Positions 27,435 to 35,423 of a stretch of 64,000 nt of DNA are shown here, one piece after another. Position numbers and translations under genes: made by a program. The stretch spans positions 1,674,001-1,738,000 of the forward strand of contig NZ_JAFBCM010000001.1 of assembly GCF_016907715.1 (NCBI RefSeq), in the 5' to 3' direction. The notes beneath the pieces were generated by a model. The model saw only the letters and a program-made list of their open reading frames with translations, made no database searches and was not told where the DNA came from. The stretch comes from Tenggerimyces flavus (lineage in GTDB: Bacteria; Actinomycetota; Actinomycetes; Propionibacteriales; Actinopolymorphaceae). Every line of letters begins with the position of its first letter. The stretch's first letter is position 1.

Positions 27435-28007
27435 ATGGCCGCGTCGGATGGATTCCAGATCGCGAGCTACATATTTCAAGTCGGCGGTCTCGTACTCACG
27501 GGAGTCGGCGTAAGCCAGACGTTCCGGGGCTGGCGGACGGATGACGACAAGTTCGTACGCCCGATTTTCGCGCTGCTTGCAAGGCCAATCGAGTCGGCCG
27601 GACGCCACGTAGCAGCCCTCTGGCGTCGGATCTTCCAACGACGCAGGACCATCACGGGACACATGTCGGCTACGTTGCCCTCCCTCGAGTCTGCACTCTC
27701 ACTTCGGGCGGTGATGAAGTTTCCAGGATTACCTGCCGACATCGAGACTGAAGCTGCGCTTGCGACCCTTGAAGACCGTCTCAACCGCGTCCACAGGCTG
27801 GCGCAGGACGTCGAACATCGCCTGACGCAAGAGATCAACAACCGTGCGCAGGTCCTCGCAGAGTCTCGCGCCGAGACGGCAGAACAAGTAGACCTTCTCA
27901 GACAAGCAACCCGGCAAGTCGCACTCGACGGTCTTCGCCTCGAAGCGGTCGGCCTCTTCGTCGTTGCGCTCGGACTCGCGTCCAGCGCTGTCGGGCAAGC
28001 TGTCTAA
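27435..28007 (+). CDS. two-helix membrane protein with central coiled coil
   Basis: From the ATG at 27435 (AAGGGA upstream) there are 190 residues. An N-terminal hydrophobic segment (IASYIFQVGGLVLTGVGV), a cytoplasmic-type middle with a long helical, charged stretch (ATLEDRLNRVHRLAQDVEHRLTQEINN onward) and a C-terminal hydrophobic segment (AVGLFVVALGLASSAV) are visible. A GTG at 27318, overlapping the upstream stop as GTGA, would add 39 residues. No family is recognised. The helix-coil-helix shape is known in membrane effectors and sensor proteins of mobile regions, but that is only an analogy. Confidence 0.65.
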   Translation: MAASDGFQIASYIFQVGGLVLTGVGVSQTFRGWRTDDDKFVRPIFALLARPIESAGRHVAALWRRIFQRRRTITGHMSATLPSLESALSLRAVMKFPGLPADIETEAALATLEDRLNRVHRLAQDVEHRLTQEINNRAQVLAESRAETAEQVDLLRQATRQVALDGLRLEAVGLFVVALGLASSAVGQAV

Positions 28008-28033
28008 GGCTGACCCGACGCAACCGCAGGGCT

Positions 28034-28903
28034 TCAGCTGGCGCGATGTTCGCGTGCGTGGTCGACTGGGCCGCCGTTGGTGAGCTCGGTCATGAGGGTT
28101 CGGATGAACGCTACTGCTTGGTTTCCGTGGACGGCTTCGCGTTCGTGGCGGGCCCAGACCTCGGTGTAGGTGACGATGCCGTCCGGGTCGGTGATGGCGA
28201 TCTCGCCGGTGTGGGTTTCGATGGTGACGAGGGGTTCGGCGTCGGGGAATTCGCGGAGGGTGAAGGCGTTGGTGGGCAGCGTCAGTGCTTCGGTTCCGTG
28301 GGGGACGACGCCGACGCGGACGTTGTCGAGGGTCATGACCGACAGGATGCGGTCGAGCTGCGCGAGTAAGACACGGCGCGGCCCTGGCTGCCAGCGCAGC
28401 GCGGCCTCGGTGATGATGGCGTCGAACTGTTTGGAGTCGTCGTAGAGGACGGACTGGCGGTCCACTCGCGCGGCCACGGCGGCTGCCTGGTCGCGTTCGG
28501 GGATGCCGTAGAGGGCGAACACGCGTCGGGTGTATTCGGCGGTCTGGAACAGGCCGGGGACGACCTGCGACATGTACATGGCAACGCGCGAGGCGCGCTC
28601 GTTCAGCTTGCGGTATCTGGCTTGTCGACTGGTGCGCCAGCCGCGCGCCTCGACGTATGCCTGCGCTGCGAGGTCGACGAGTTGACGTGCCGCTGCCGGT
28701 TTCACTTTGAAGGCGTGGCACCAGGCGGTCACGTCCTCGGTGGATGGCCGGGTGCGTCCGTTCTCGATCTTGCTGACCTTGCTTTGCGACCAGCCAAGGC
28801 GCTCCGCGAGCGCAACGGTGGAGATGCCTGCGTCGGCGCGCATGGCCCGAAGCGCCGACGAGAGCCGTCGACGCTTCGAGGTGGTCGAGTCGTTATCGAG
28901 CAA
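28034..28903 (-). CDS. XRE-family regulator with DUF5753 (WhiJ-like)
   Basis: The N-terminal helix-turn-helix (RLSSALRAMRADAGISTVALAERLGWSQSKVSKIENGRTRPS) is of the XRE/Cro type. The rest, from about residue 80 (YMSQVVPGLFQTAEYTRRVFA... RQSVLY...), is the DUF5753 ligand-type domain common in actinobacterial regulators such as WhiJ. The TTG at 28903 overlaps the stop of the upstream DUF6879 gene and is preferred (289 residues); an ATG at 28963 would overlap it by 71 nt. With the two upstream small genes it forms a coupled regulatory module. It may bind the TAGTC palindromes upstream of the module. Confidence 0.85.
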   Translation of the reverse strand: MLDNDSTTSKRRRLSSALRAMRADAGISTVALAERLGWSQSKVSKIENGRTRPSTEDVTAWCHAFKVKPAAARQLVDLAAQAYVEARGWRTSRQARYRKLNERASRVAMYMSQVVPGLFQTAEYTRRVFALYGIPERDQAAAVAARVDRQSVLYDDSKQFDAIITEAALRWQPGPRRVLLAQLDRILSVMTLDNVRVGVVPHGTEALTLPTNAFTLREFPDAEPLVTIETHTGEIAITDPDGIVTYTEVWARHEREAVHGNQAVAFIRTLMTELTNGGPVDHAREHRAS

Positions 28904-29414
28904 GGAGTCCTTCGCTCTCCATGAAGTGCTTGTAGGGAACTGCTGCCGCGACCGCGCGGTCACGGATCGCCCGGTAGTGGACGAGGCGGTCGGTGTCGTC
29001 TTCGGCGCCGAGGAACGTTCCGTCGGCGTCGTAGCGCATCAGCGCGACGGTCGCGTCGTCGAACAGCCAGAAATCGTCCGACAGGTCCGCCAGCCCGTCG
29101 TCGTGTTGGCCCCGATCGGCGATGAGGACGTGTTCGCCGGCCGCGACGTTGCCCGCGTAGCTGGCCAGCTCGTATCGGATGTAGTCGGTGAGCGGGCGGC
29201 TGACCGCGTGGACCCTCGACATGGAGCGGCCCTCGGCGACTGTCTTTTGGACGCGTTGGAGCCACGGGCTGGTCTCCACGGTGCGCGGGCTCATTGGCTC
29301 ACCTGCGAGGAACTGCGCGAGCCGCTCCGTGTCCTGCGGGACGTCGTAGGCGTCCAGGGCTTCGAGCCGGAACGCGGAGCGCTCGAAGGAGTCGAAGAGG
29401 TCGCTGAGCTTCAC
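28893..29414 (-). CDS. DUF6879 family protein
   Basis: The 173-residue product starts at GTG 29414, overlapping the preceding stop as GTGA. The LFDSFERSAFRLEALDAYDV start, the RRVH/SRVHAVSRPLTDYIRYELASYAGN middle and the FWLFDDATVALMRYDADGTFLGAEDD region are typical of the DUF6879 family. In actinobacteria this is regularly encoded beside XRE-DUF5753 regulators. Function is unknown; a partner role for the regulator is likely from context. Confidence 0.8.
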   Translation of the reverse strand: MKLSDLFDSFERSAFRLEALDAYDVPQDTERLAQFLAGEPMSPRTVETSPWLQRVQKTVAEGRSMSRVHAVSRPLTDYIRYELASYAGNVAAGEHVLIADRGQHDDGLADLSDDFWLFDDATVALMRYDADGTFLGAEDDTDRLVHYRAIRDRAVAAAVPYKHFMESEGLLAR

Positions 29415-29620
29415 TGGGCAGGAAGTCCCAGTGCGGCGTCGTGGAGCAGGCTGATCGGAACCTCGACGGCGGTCTCGTGGGCGGGCAGGCCGAGCCGGGC
29501 CAGAGCATCGGGGTCGGTGACGATCCCGCCCTGGATGATCGCGGTGCCGCGGTCGGTCAGGTACGCCGCGGGGCAGTCGTCGTCGGGGCAGGAGATGCCT
29601 GCGATGTGAGTGAGCTTCAT
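29411..29620 (-). CDS. small hypothetical protein of the WhiJ-like module, 69 aa
   Basis: The ATG at 29620 follows GGGAGGA at ideal spacing. The protein (MKLTHIAGISCPDDDCPAAY, then GTAIIQGGIVTD and HETAVEVPISLL) has a CPDDDC pair near the N-terminus that could bind metal, and ends in GLPAQ. It is the first gene of the three-gene unit with DUF6879 and the XRE regulator. Proteins of this size and place are known in such modules, but no function is assigned. Confidence 0.7.
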   Translation of the reverse strand: MKLTHIAGISCPDDDCPAAYLTDRGTAIIQGGIVTDPDALARLGLPAHETAVEVPISLLHDAALGLPAQ

Positions 29621-29667
29621 GGGTCCTCCCGCGAGTGGTGTCTGTGGCACAGACGGTAGCCCGGGCT

Positions 29668-29749
29668 AGTCGGACTCGCAACGCCTCAGAACACAGATTC
29701 CCGACACAGCCTTGTTAGTCGCGACTAGACTTGCGTAGTCTGAGACTAC
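29668..29749. promoter_or_regulatory. cluster of TAGTC-type palindromes
   Basis: AGTCGGACT (29668-29676), TAGTCGCGACTA (29716-29727) and GTAGTCTGAGACTAC (29735-29749) share the AGTC...GACT half-site. The last two are centred about 20 bp apart, on the same DNA face. They lie between the leftward small-gene/DUF6879/XRE module and the rightward 68-aa gene, and are likely operator sites for a dimeric regulator. Confidence 0.6.
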
Positions 29750-29872
29750 GGTGCGGCGGTCGGATGCCCCGGCTCTTCCTGGCCGCCGCCCGCACCAAAG
29801 TCCACACCCCCGGTCGACGCACCCGCGGATGCCGGGGACAACTGAGCTCGCCAACTGACGGGGAAGCGTGGG

Positions 29873-30079
29873 ATGGACGAGTACGAGCAGGCCGATGCCG
29901 AACGGCGACGACTGCTGGCTACCTACTGCCTACACTGCGGACAGCGAAGCGGCTGGTGCGTGAACGAGCAGGACGAGCCGATCCGCAACGTTCACAGACA
30001 ACACAGCGACCGGTACGAGGCGGCCGGTATCAGGCGGGGCGTGCTGCGTGCGCTGCTCGTCAAAGCTGGACTCGTGTAG
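29873..30079 (+). CDS. small CxxC protein, 68 aa
   Basis: MDEYEQADAERRRLLATYC... contains CLHCGQRSGWC, a likely zinc-binding knuckle, followed by a polar stretch. GGGGAAG lies upstream of the ATG. It is divergent from the WhiJ-like module and shares its palindrome-rich control region, so it may be a target of that regulator. No family is recognised. Confidence 0.55.
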   Translation: MDEYEQADAERRRLLATYCLHCGQRSGWCVNEQDEPIRNVHRQHSDRYEAAGIRRGVLRALLVKAGLV

Positions 30080-30398
30080 GCGTCTCGCCCGTACCCAGCT
30101 CCGCGCGAGACCGCCACCCCACTGGCTCAACCTCGGAGTCCTTCATCCGGACGCGAGGGACGACCGCTCAGTTGCGTGGCATGGGCAAACCAAGGGGTCG
30201 AACACCAAAAGTTCCCTCCGCAGTCACCCGACCGACCCACGGCCGGCGGTGAACCCATGCGAAAGTCGTCAGTTGGTGGGCCTGCTCTTGCTGGCGATCT
30301 GCCCACGGCTGTCCAGCAGTCCCGCATGACTGCGCAAACTGTGGCCGACGACGCCAGCAGCCTGTGCACACGCAGTTGAGTCCCGCTACGGTCGCGGC
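30080..30398. other. intergenic, no feature recognised
   Basis: This 319-bp gap between the 68-aa gene and the phosphotransferase gene shows no convincing reading frame, RNA or repeat. It presumably holds the phosphotransferase promoter. Confidence 0.35.
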
Positions 30399-31277
30399 AT
30401 GCAAGCCATTCCTGAGGGACTGCTGTCGGCGGTTGCTGACCGGTACGGCGTCGTGGCCGGGAGTGCCGAGGCGCTGGGCGGCGGGTCTGCATCCAAGGTC
30501 TGGCGGCTGGACTCTGTTCCGCCAGTCGTGGTGCGAGTGTCGCAGTACTACCAACTGAAGGACTTGCAGCGCTCGTGCAGGGTCGCCGACGAGTTCTCCC
30601 GCACGATCCCGGAGGCGATCCGGCCGCTCGTCGGGACCGACGGCGAGCCGGCCTTCCTCTGGGATGGACAGCCGGTCACGGTCTGGCCGTTCGTGGATGG
30701 CCTGCCCTTGGACAGGCAAGACCTCACTCAGCTTCGGCAGGCGGCTCGCCTCTTGGGGCGGCTGCACAAAGCGGCGCTGGAGTGCTCCGGCCTCGGTGAT
30801 GGACAAGCCCCGGATCGCGACGACTCCGAGGCTGCGCGACTTCTCCCGGATGCTGAGTTGGATGAGTGGCTGCGATCCTGGCATGACAACCAAGCCGCCG
30901 AAGAGCAGATCGGCTGGATGCACAGAGACTTCTTTCCGGGCAACATCCTCTGCCGGCAGGGGGAGATCGTCGGCTTGGTTGATTGGGACGAAGTTGAGTG
31001 GGGGCCGCTGATCGCCGAACTGGCAATAGCGGTTTGGCAGTTCGGGAAGTCGCCACCTGGCGACACCCTCCTGCTGGATCGCGCCCTGGAGTTTCTGACC
31101 GCATACCGGCAAGCGGGTGGCCCCGTCCAACCGTCGAATTCCTTGATCCCGCTCATGCGAGAGCGTCTGCGCCGCGATATCGCGTTTTGGCGGCGGGTCA
31201 AGGCCGCCGACCCCGTTGAGGACGAGGCGAAGGTTTCAGCCTTCGTTTCTCTTCGTCGCGTCCTGTTATCCCTGTGA
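30399..31277 (+). CDS. APH/choline-kinase-type phosphotransferase
   Basis: The 292-residue protein has the kinase-like fold of aminoglycoside phosphotransferases: an N-lobe with ALGGGSASKVWRL and VVVRVS, the hinge region VWPFVDG, the catalytic loop HRDFFPGN at about 174-181 (HxDxxxxN) and the metal-binding LVDWDEVEWGP at about 194-204. It phosphorylates a small hydroxyl substrate with ATP. Antibiotic resistance cannot be claimed, because the same fold serves many housekeeping and biosynthetic kinases. Confidence 0.85.
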   Translation: MQAIPEGLLSAVADRYGVVAGSAEALGGGSASKVWRLDSVPPVVVRVSQYYQLKDLQRSCRVADEFSRTIPEAIRPLVGTDGEPAFLWDGQPVTVWPFVDGLPLDRQDLTQLRQAARLLGRLHKAALECSGLGDGQAPDRDDSEAARLLPDAELDEWLRSWHDNQAAEEQIGWMHRDFFPGNILCRQGEIVGLVDWDEVEWGPLIAELAIAVWQFGKSPPGDTLLLDRALEFLTAYRQAGGPVQPSNSLIPLMRERLRRDIAFWRRVKAADPVEDEAKVSAFVSLRRVLLSL

Positions 31278-31637
31278 CGCGAGGATCGGCCCGGGATAGC
31301 CAACCCGCTCGATCGGACGTCGGGGGCTCGGCACTGTCAGCTTGGGAACGGTACATCTGCGGCGCTCCGAGCCCGGTCCGCGGTGTGAGCGAGGGGGCTT
31401 AAACGGCCCGGAGTACCTCGCTTGCCCTGGGCCAATGGCCCGTTAACGGGCCGCGGTGTGAGCTTCCGGCGAGCAGTTTGGTCTACGTGAGCTGGTTACG
31501 GTTGCCTGCACTGCTGTACCTCACTGCTGTGCCGCCGCAATTGCGGTAGGGCTAGGCCGGTTGCGGTCATCCGCTCTCGGTGCGGCAAGCCCTGATGGAT
31601 GAGCATGGGCCGCACACCGAAGGAAGGTGATTATGCG
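31278..31637. other. intergenic region with palindrome and direct repeats
   Basis: The gap holds a 16-bp perfect palindrome (GGCCCGTTAACGGGCC, 31437-31452), a 13-bp direct repeat (CCGCGGTGTGAGC, near 31377 and 31451), and one copy of ACTGTCAGCTTGGGAA (31333-31348) that recurs after the esterase gene. No gene is seen. Confidence 0.5.
31333..31348 (+). repeat. 16-bp direct repeat, left copy
   Basis: ACTGTCAGCTTGGGAA occurs here and at 32603-32618. The two copies bracket the esterase gene and about 1.27 kb of DNA. Both are followed within two bases by CGG. Confidence 0.7.
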
Positions 31638-32534
31638 ATGCCCATCAACTCAGAACCGTTGACCAGCATCACCGGGATTCGGTACGGCAGGACGGATCTA
31701 CCCACGCTCGTGCTCGACCTGCTCGGACCCTATCCGCTGCCAGACAGGCCGTTGCCGACCGTGATCCGCGTGACCGGCCCCGGCTGGACTGAAGAGAACC
31801 GCGCAGGATACTCCGTCAGCCGCCTCGGCATCCGGTTCCTCGCGGCGGCGGGATTCCTCGCCGGGGCCATCTCTGTGCGGCTCAGCTGGCAAGCTCCCTT
31901 TCCCGCGCCGATCCACGACGTCAAGGCTGCGATCCGCTGGCTACGGGCGCATACCGACGACTACCCCATCGATCCCGATCGGATCGGCATCCTCGGCGAC
32001 TCAGCCGGCGGCCACCTCGCCGCCTTGGCCGGACTCACCAGCGACAACCCCGACATCGAAGGCGACAGCGGCTCACCCGGCTACTCCAGCACTGTGCAAG
32101 CCGTCGTTGCCATCAGCGCCAACTCTGACTTCCTCAGCCTCGACAGCTGCCAATCCACCCAGCCACCGCCACAACCGCCGATTCGATTCTGTAGGGACCT
32201 CGGCGGACCCGTCGACACCCTCTCCCAGCTCTTCGGCGGCCCACTCGCCCAACGACAGGACCTCATGCGACTCGCCAGCCCGATCAACCACGTCCACCGC
32301 GACGCACCGCCGTACCTCATCGTTCACGGCACCCGTGACGAGACCGTCCCCTTCGAACAAGGCGAACACCTACACCGCGCGCTGGAACAAGCCGGTGCCA
32401 CCACGACATTCATCCCCATCGAAGGCGGCTATCACAACCTCCGCGACAACCCCGACCTCCCATACGACAGCGACGTCTGGGACAACATCGGCGAGCAGAC
32501 CATCGAGTTCTTTGACCATCACCTTCGCCGATAG
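31638..32534 (+). CDS. alpha/beta hydrolase, esterase-like
   Basis: The ATG at 31638 follows GAAGGTGAT and gives 298 residues; an upstream ATG at 31599 is less likely. The fold is that of hormone-sensitive-lipase/BD-FAE esterases: PTVIRVTGPGW as the oxyanion region in place of HGGG, DVKAAIRWLRAHTDDYPIDPDRIGILGDSAGGHLAALAGL with nucleophile Ser in GDSAGG, acid in HGTRDETVP, and His in EGGYHNL. It probably hydrolyses an acyl ester. Unusual points are the missing HGGG and the flanking 16-bp direct repeats. Confidence 0.85.
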   Translation: MPINSEPLTSITGIRYGRTDLPTLVLDLLGPYPLPDRPLPTVIRVTGPGWTEENRAGYSVSRLGIRFLAAAGFLAGAISVRLSWQAPFPAPIHDVKAAIRWLRAHTDDYPIDPDRIGILGDSAGGHLAALAGLTSDNPDIEGDSGSPGYSSTVQAVVAISANSDFLSLDSCQSTQPPPQPPIRFCRDLGGPVDTLSQLFGGPLAQRQDLMRLASPINHVHRDAPPYLIVHGTRDETVPFEQGEHLHRALEQAGATTTFIPIEGGYHNLRDNPDLPYDSDVWDNIGEQTIEFFDHHLRR

Positions 32535-32602
32535 GCGGTCCTCAGCGGGGGCTGGTCGTCACAACCGACGGAGTTCATGATCGTCCCGCGTATAACCCGT
32601 GG

Positions 32603-32618
32603 ACTGTCAGCTTGGGAA
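32603..32618 (+). repeat. 16-bp direct repeat, right copy
   Basis: A perfect copy of ACTGTCAGCTTGGGAA, 69 bp after the esterase stop, in the same orientation as the copy at 31333-31348. Confidence 0.7.
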
Positions 32619-32790
32619 TCGGAGAGATATGACGGCTCGATCAGCGGTGTACCCGGCTGGCGAATGGCCTGGAGGTAGTCTGGGTTCGACCATGGGGCGG
32701 ATGGCCGGGCCGGTACCGCAGGGGAGCCCGCGAACGGTACGGCCGACTAGCACGCCAATGGCACGACTTGGGCGACGCGGCGGGCCTACC

Positions 32791-33270
32791 CTACGATGTC
32801 TCGGTTCGTACATGCTCCTCGTCGTCGCCGAGCGGCTCGAACCTGACCTTTAGCACGTCGAAGGTGTTACGGACCATCCGGATGCTGTTGCCGGGCAGGT
32901 CCTGGTTGCGGTGTTCGACTCGTGCCCAGGCGATCTCGTCGGGGCAATGCACGTAGTGAAGCTGCGCCGTGGCACCTAGATGTTCGGCCAGGGAGCGCGC
33001 CGCGTCACGCTTCGTGCGGGCCCAGAATCCCATATAGACAACGACATCGATCCCGAGTTCTAGACAGCGGCACCACAGTGGCTCCATCACGGCCTCGACT
33101 CGACTCACGAGTGCGCGGAAGTCTTGGAGATGGGACTCATCTTCGTCGTACAGCTTGGCGATCCACTCGTCCGTGGTGAATCGCATGGCCGGAAGCGTTC
33201 GTTCCAACTCCTGGGCGTACGTCGTCTTGCCAGAGCCGATGTAGCCATAGATGAGATGTGCCGTGGGCAT
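32791..33270 (-). CDS. P-loop kinase-like ATPase
   Basis: This 159-residue protein opens with a P-loop (HLIYGYIGSGKTTYAQEL) and continues MRFTTDEWIAKLY, the Asp/Glu and DE pattern of small-molecule or nucleotide kinases of the AAA_33/zeta-toxin-like group. A lid region holds Arg residues (FWARTKRDAARSLAEHLGA) and VHCPDEIAWARVEHRN. No antitoxin gene adjoins it, so a zeta-type toxin role is not supported. A phosphotransferase acting on a small molecule is more likely. Confidence 0.8.
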   Translation of the reverse strand: MPTAHLIYGYIGSGKTTYAQELERTLPAMRFTTDEWIAKLYDEDESHLQDFRALVSRVEAVMEPLWCRCLELGIDVVVYMGFWARTKRDAARSLAEHLGATAQLHYVHCPDEIAWARVEHRNQDLPGNSIRMVRNTFDVLKVRFEPLGDDEEHVRTETS

Positions 33271-33411
33271 CCGCCGAGTGTAGGGCGAGGCATCCTCGTC
33301 TCTTGCCGTGTGCCAGATGATGCCCGCGTCACAACATGGATGTCAGTCGGTCCGAGAAGGCCGGGTTCTGCCCTCGGCCGGGCCGGGGCGGACCAGTCGG
33401 CGACGGTACTG

Positions 33412-33834
33412 TCATTCGGACCTGGCAGCCCGCGTGTCGAGCACGCCGGCCGGCGTCGGCTTGAAGCCACACGGCGAGTAGAACGATGTCATCAGCACCT
33501 CGTCGGCATCCACGTGGAGATAGCCCCGGCAATCCGCGGCGGGCTCCCGCACGAGCCGCCACCCGATCCCGCGATGACGCCACTCCGGGTGAACCGTTGT
33601 GTCGAGCAGGAAGAAGTGGATCCCACCATCCCAGGCAACGTTCACGAAGCCGACGAGCGCCGCGGGTGCGTGGGCAGTCACCCAGGTGAAGCTCTGTTCT
33701 AAGACCGACCGATAGCCATCCTTGCGCCCGTCAGGCCACGACGCCTCGAACAACCGCTGCAGCTCGTCCTCATCCAACGGTTCGCGATGCCTGAACTCGA
33801 CGGACACGCCCCGCCCAGGTCCCACGGCGCCCAC
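33412..33834 (-). CDS. GNAT-family N-acetyltransferase
   Basis: The 140-residue product shows the acetyl-CoA-binding motif A (FFLLDTTVHPEWRHRGIGWRLVRE, with RxxGxG/A in the form RHRGIG) and the C-terminal YSPCGFKPTPAGVLD. The GTG at 33834 is uncertain; a GTG at 33807 would shorten it by nine residues. The substrate is not visible. It is the last gene before the gap that probably contains the right end of the element. Confidence 0.75.
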   Translation of the reverse strand: MGAVGPGRGVSVEFRHREPLDEDELQRLFEASWPDGRKDGYRSVLEQSFTWVTAHAPAALVGFVNVAWDGGIHFFLLDTTVHPEWRHRGIGWRLVREPAADCRGYLHVDADEVLMTSFYSPCGFKPTPAGVLDTRAARSE

Positions 33835-34230
33835 CTCATGATCAGCGATTCAACGAAGAGTACCGTCGTCGATGGGGGCGAGCGCGGGGTGCCGTCCTCC
33901 TCGCATGCCACTGTCCGGCCGCTGTGGCGCGCTTCAAGGGCGCCGATGGCGTCACTTCGTGATCTTCGACCCTAATGACTCGCTCCACTCCGGCCTATCG
34001 ATGGCTAGTTGCGAGGACGACGGCAAGGAGTGGTCGACGGCAATCTCACGACGTTGATGCCACCTCCGTGCCCTCACCTGCAACAACGTCGGTCGCGATC
34101 TGCAAGGCCAAAATCCAACGATCCGATTTGAGGGTATATATTGACATGACCAGCCTCCTCGAGCGAGGGGACCCTCTGCTCTTCGCGACCAGAACCCCAC
34201 AGTTTGATGGGACATGGTGGATGGGCCGGG

Positions 34231-34261
34231 CTATTGAATGAAGGTGCCCTTCATTCAATAG
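34231..34261. terminator. 14-bp-arm hairpin with ATGAAGG core
   Basis: CTATTGAATGAAGG and CCTTCATTCAATAG form perfect arms around loop TGC. The inner 17 bp equal the reverse complement of the hairpin core at 1910-1925. Either a terminator common in this genome or part of a pair of element-end sequences. Confidence 0.65.
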
Positions 34262-34320
34262 GTGCGGCGGTCCGGCTGGTGTCGAGGTGGCCCGTGGTGC
34301 TGGTGGGGCGAGCTCTGGCT

Positions 34321-34371
34321 GGGTCGGGGGCACCCTGGTCCGGACCTATGGGACGAGGGTGCCCCCGACCC
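34321..34371. terminator. 16-bp-arm GC-rich hairpin
   Basis: GGGTCGGGGGCACCCT (34321-34336) and its exact complement (34356-34371) enclose a 19-nt loop. It would insulate the downstream operon from upstream transcription in the rightward direction. Confidence 0.65.
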
Positions 34372-34553
34372 AACCCGATGAGGCGCGTTCATGGCCCTAG
34401 GAGCAGCTCCTCACTGAACGTCACAGCGGGGCGCCGGATTCGGTCACTCTCCGGTACATCCGTTGCCGAATCGGTATCTCGTTCGATCGTCTGGCCGGGC
34501 TGGCGCGGCATAAGGTGACGGCCAGGCGCGCCCGGGGAGGAAGGCGGCGACCG

Positions 34554-35423
34554 ATGGATGTGACGCGTTGGGTCCGCGGCACGGGCCGTCGGTGGTTGTT
34601 GCCGGCTGGCATCGTCGCGTTGCTGGCGGTCGCCGCGATCGGGATCGCGTCGCGCGAACAGATCGCGCTGCCGGACGACCGGCTCGACCGCAGCCAGCTC
34701 GCCGCCGCGCTCATCGTCATCCTCTGTGCCGCGGCCGCCGGCTTCGTGATCCTGTTGCTGATGAGCAAGGGCGACAAGGGCGCCAGCCGCGAACGCAAGC
34801 GGGAGAGCTTCTTCACCTCGATGCTCCGGATGGCCATCATCTTCGGCCTGATCTACGTGATCATCATCAATTGGGACCGCCTCGGCCAGCAACCGACGAA
34901 GTACGAACCGGCCGGGTCGGCGCCCACGGGTGGTCCTGGGCAGGGCCCCGATCTCCCGTTCTGGTCCTGGCCGGTCGCGATCGTCACGCTGCTGTTCATC
35001 GCCGCGATCACGGTCTTCGTCGTCCTCGCGGCCCGCCGCGCCCCCACGCCCACCGGCGTCCAGCAGCAGCGGAACGAGGCGGCCGAGCAGATCAGGGCCG
35101 TCCTCGCCGAAGGCCGCGCGATGCTCGCCGGAAGCGGCGACGCCCGCGACCGCGTGCTGCGGGCGTACGCGGCGATGGAGAACGCGCTCGCTAACGCCGG
35201 CGTCGCCAAACGCATCGCCGACACCCCGGCGGAGCTGCTCGCGCGAGCGTCCGTGGGCGACCTGTTCGGGCCGCGGGCGAGCCACGCCGCCGAACGGCTG
35301 GCCGAACTGTTCCGCGAAGCGCGCTTCTCCGAACGCCCGCTCGCCGACAGCGCACCCGACGACGCCGCGACCGCGCTGCGCAGTCTCGAGGACGACCTCG
35401 GCGAACGGGTCCCGCAACGGTGA
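34554..35423 (+). CDS. DUF4129 domain membrane protein
   Basis: The ATG at 34554 follows GGGGAGGAAGG and gives 289 residues. Hydrophobic segments occur at about 15-32, 48-70, 92-108 and 145-170. The C-terminal cytoplasmic domain (about 185-285: RDRVLRAYAAMENALANAGVAKRIADTPAELLARA, then AAERLAELFREARFS) is DUF4129. This domain occurs with MoxR ATPases and DUF58 proteins in actinobacteria and is thought to act in cell-envelope or protein-complex assembly. It is the first of five overlapping genes. Confidence 0.88.
   Translation: MDVTRWVRGTGRRWLLPAGIVALLAVAAIGIASREQIALPDDRLDRSQLAAALIVILCAAAAGFVILLLMSKGDKGASRERKRESFFTSMLRMAIIFGLIYVIIINWDRLGQQPTKYEPAGSAPTGGPGQGPDLPFWSWPVAIVTLLFIAAITVFVVLAARRAPTPTGVQQQRNEAAEQIRAVLAEGRAMLAGSGDARDRVLRAYAAMENALANAGVAKRIADTPAELLARASVGDLFGPRASHAAERLAELFREARFSERPLADSAPDDAATALRSLEDDLGERVPQR

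Larger units (their letters stand above)
33835..34553. other. gene-free junction region, probable right end of the element
   Basis: This 719-bp stretch has no convincing gene. It is more AT-rich than its surroundings near 34130 (GGTATATATTGACATGACC) and holds two strong hairpins at 34231-34261 and 34321-34371. It separates accessory genes from the chromosomal DUF4129 operon, so a recombination junction of the serine integrase may lie here. I could not identify the exact point. Confidence 0.4.

Noticed and set aside
30399-31277. Aminoglycoside-resistance gene
   Set aside because: Only the generic APH fold is visible. No specific resistance subfamily can be recognised, so a resistance claim is unsupported.
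32791-33270. Zeta-type toxin of a toxin-antitoxin pair
   Set aside because: The P-loop kinase fold fits, but there is no adjacent small antitoxin gene and the protein resembles general small-molecule kinases as well.
33975-34241. Small rightward frame in the junction region
   Set aside because: Composition is that of random GC-rich sequence, no ribosome-binding site, no family; it ends inside the hairpin.
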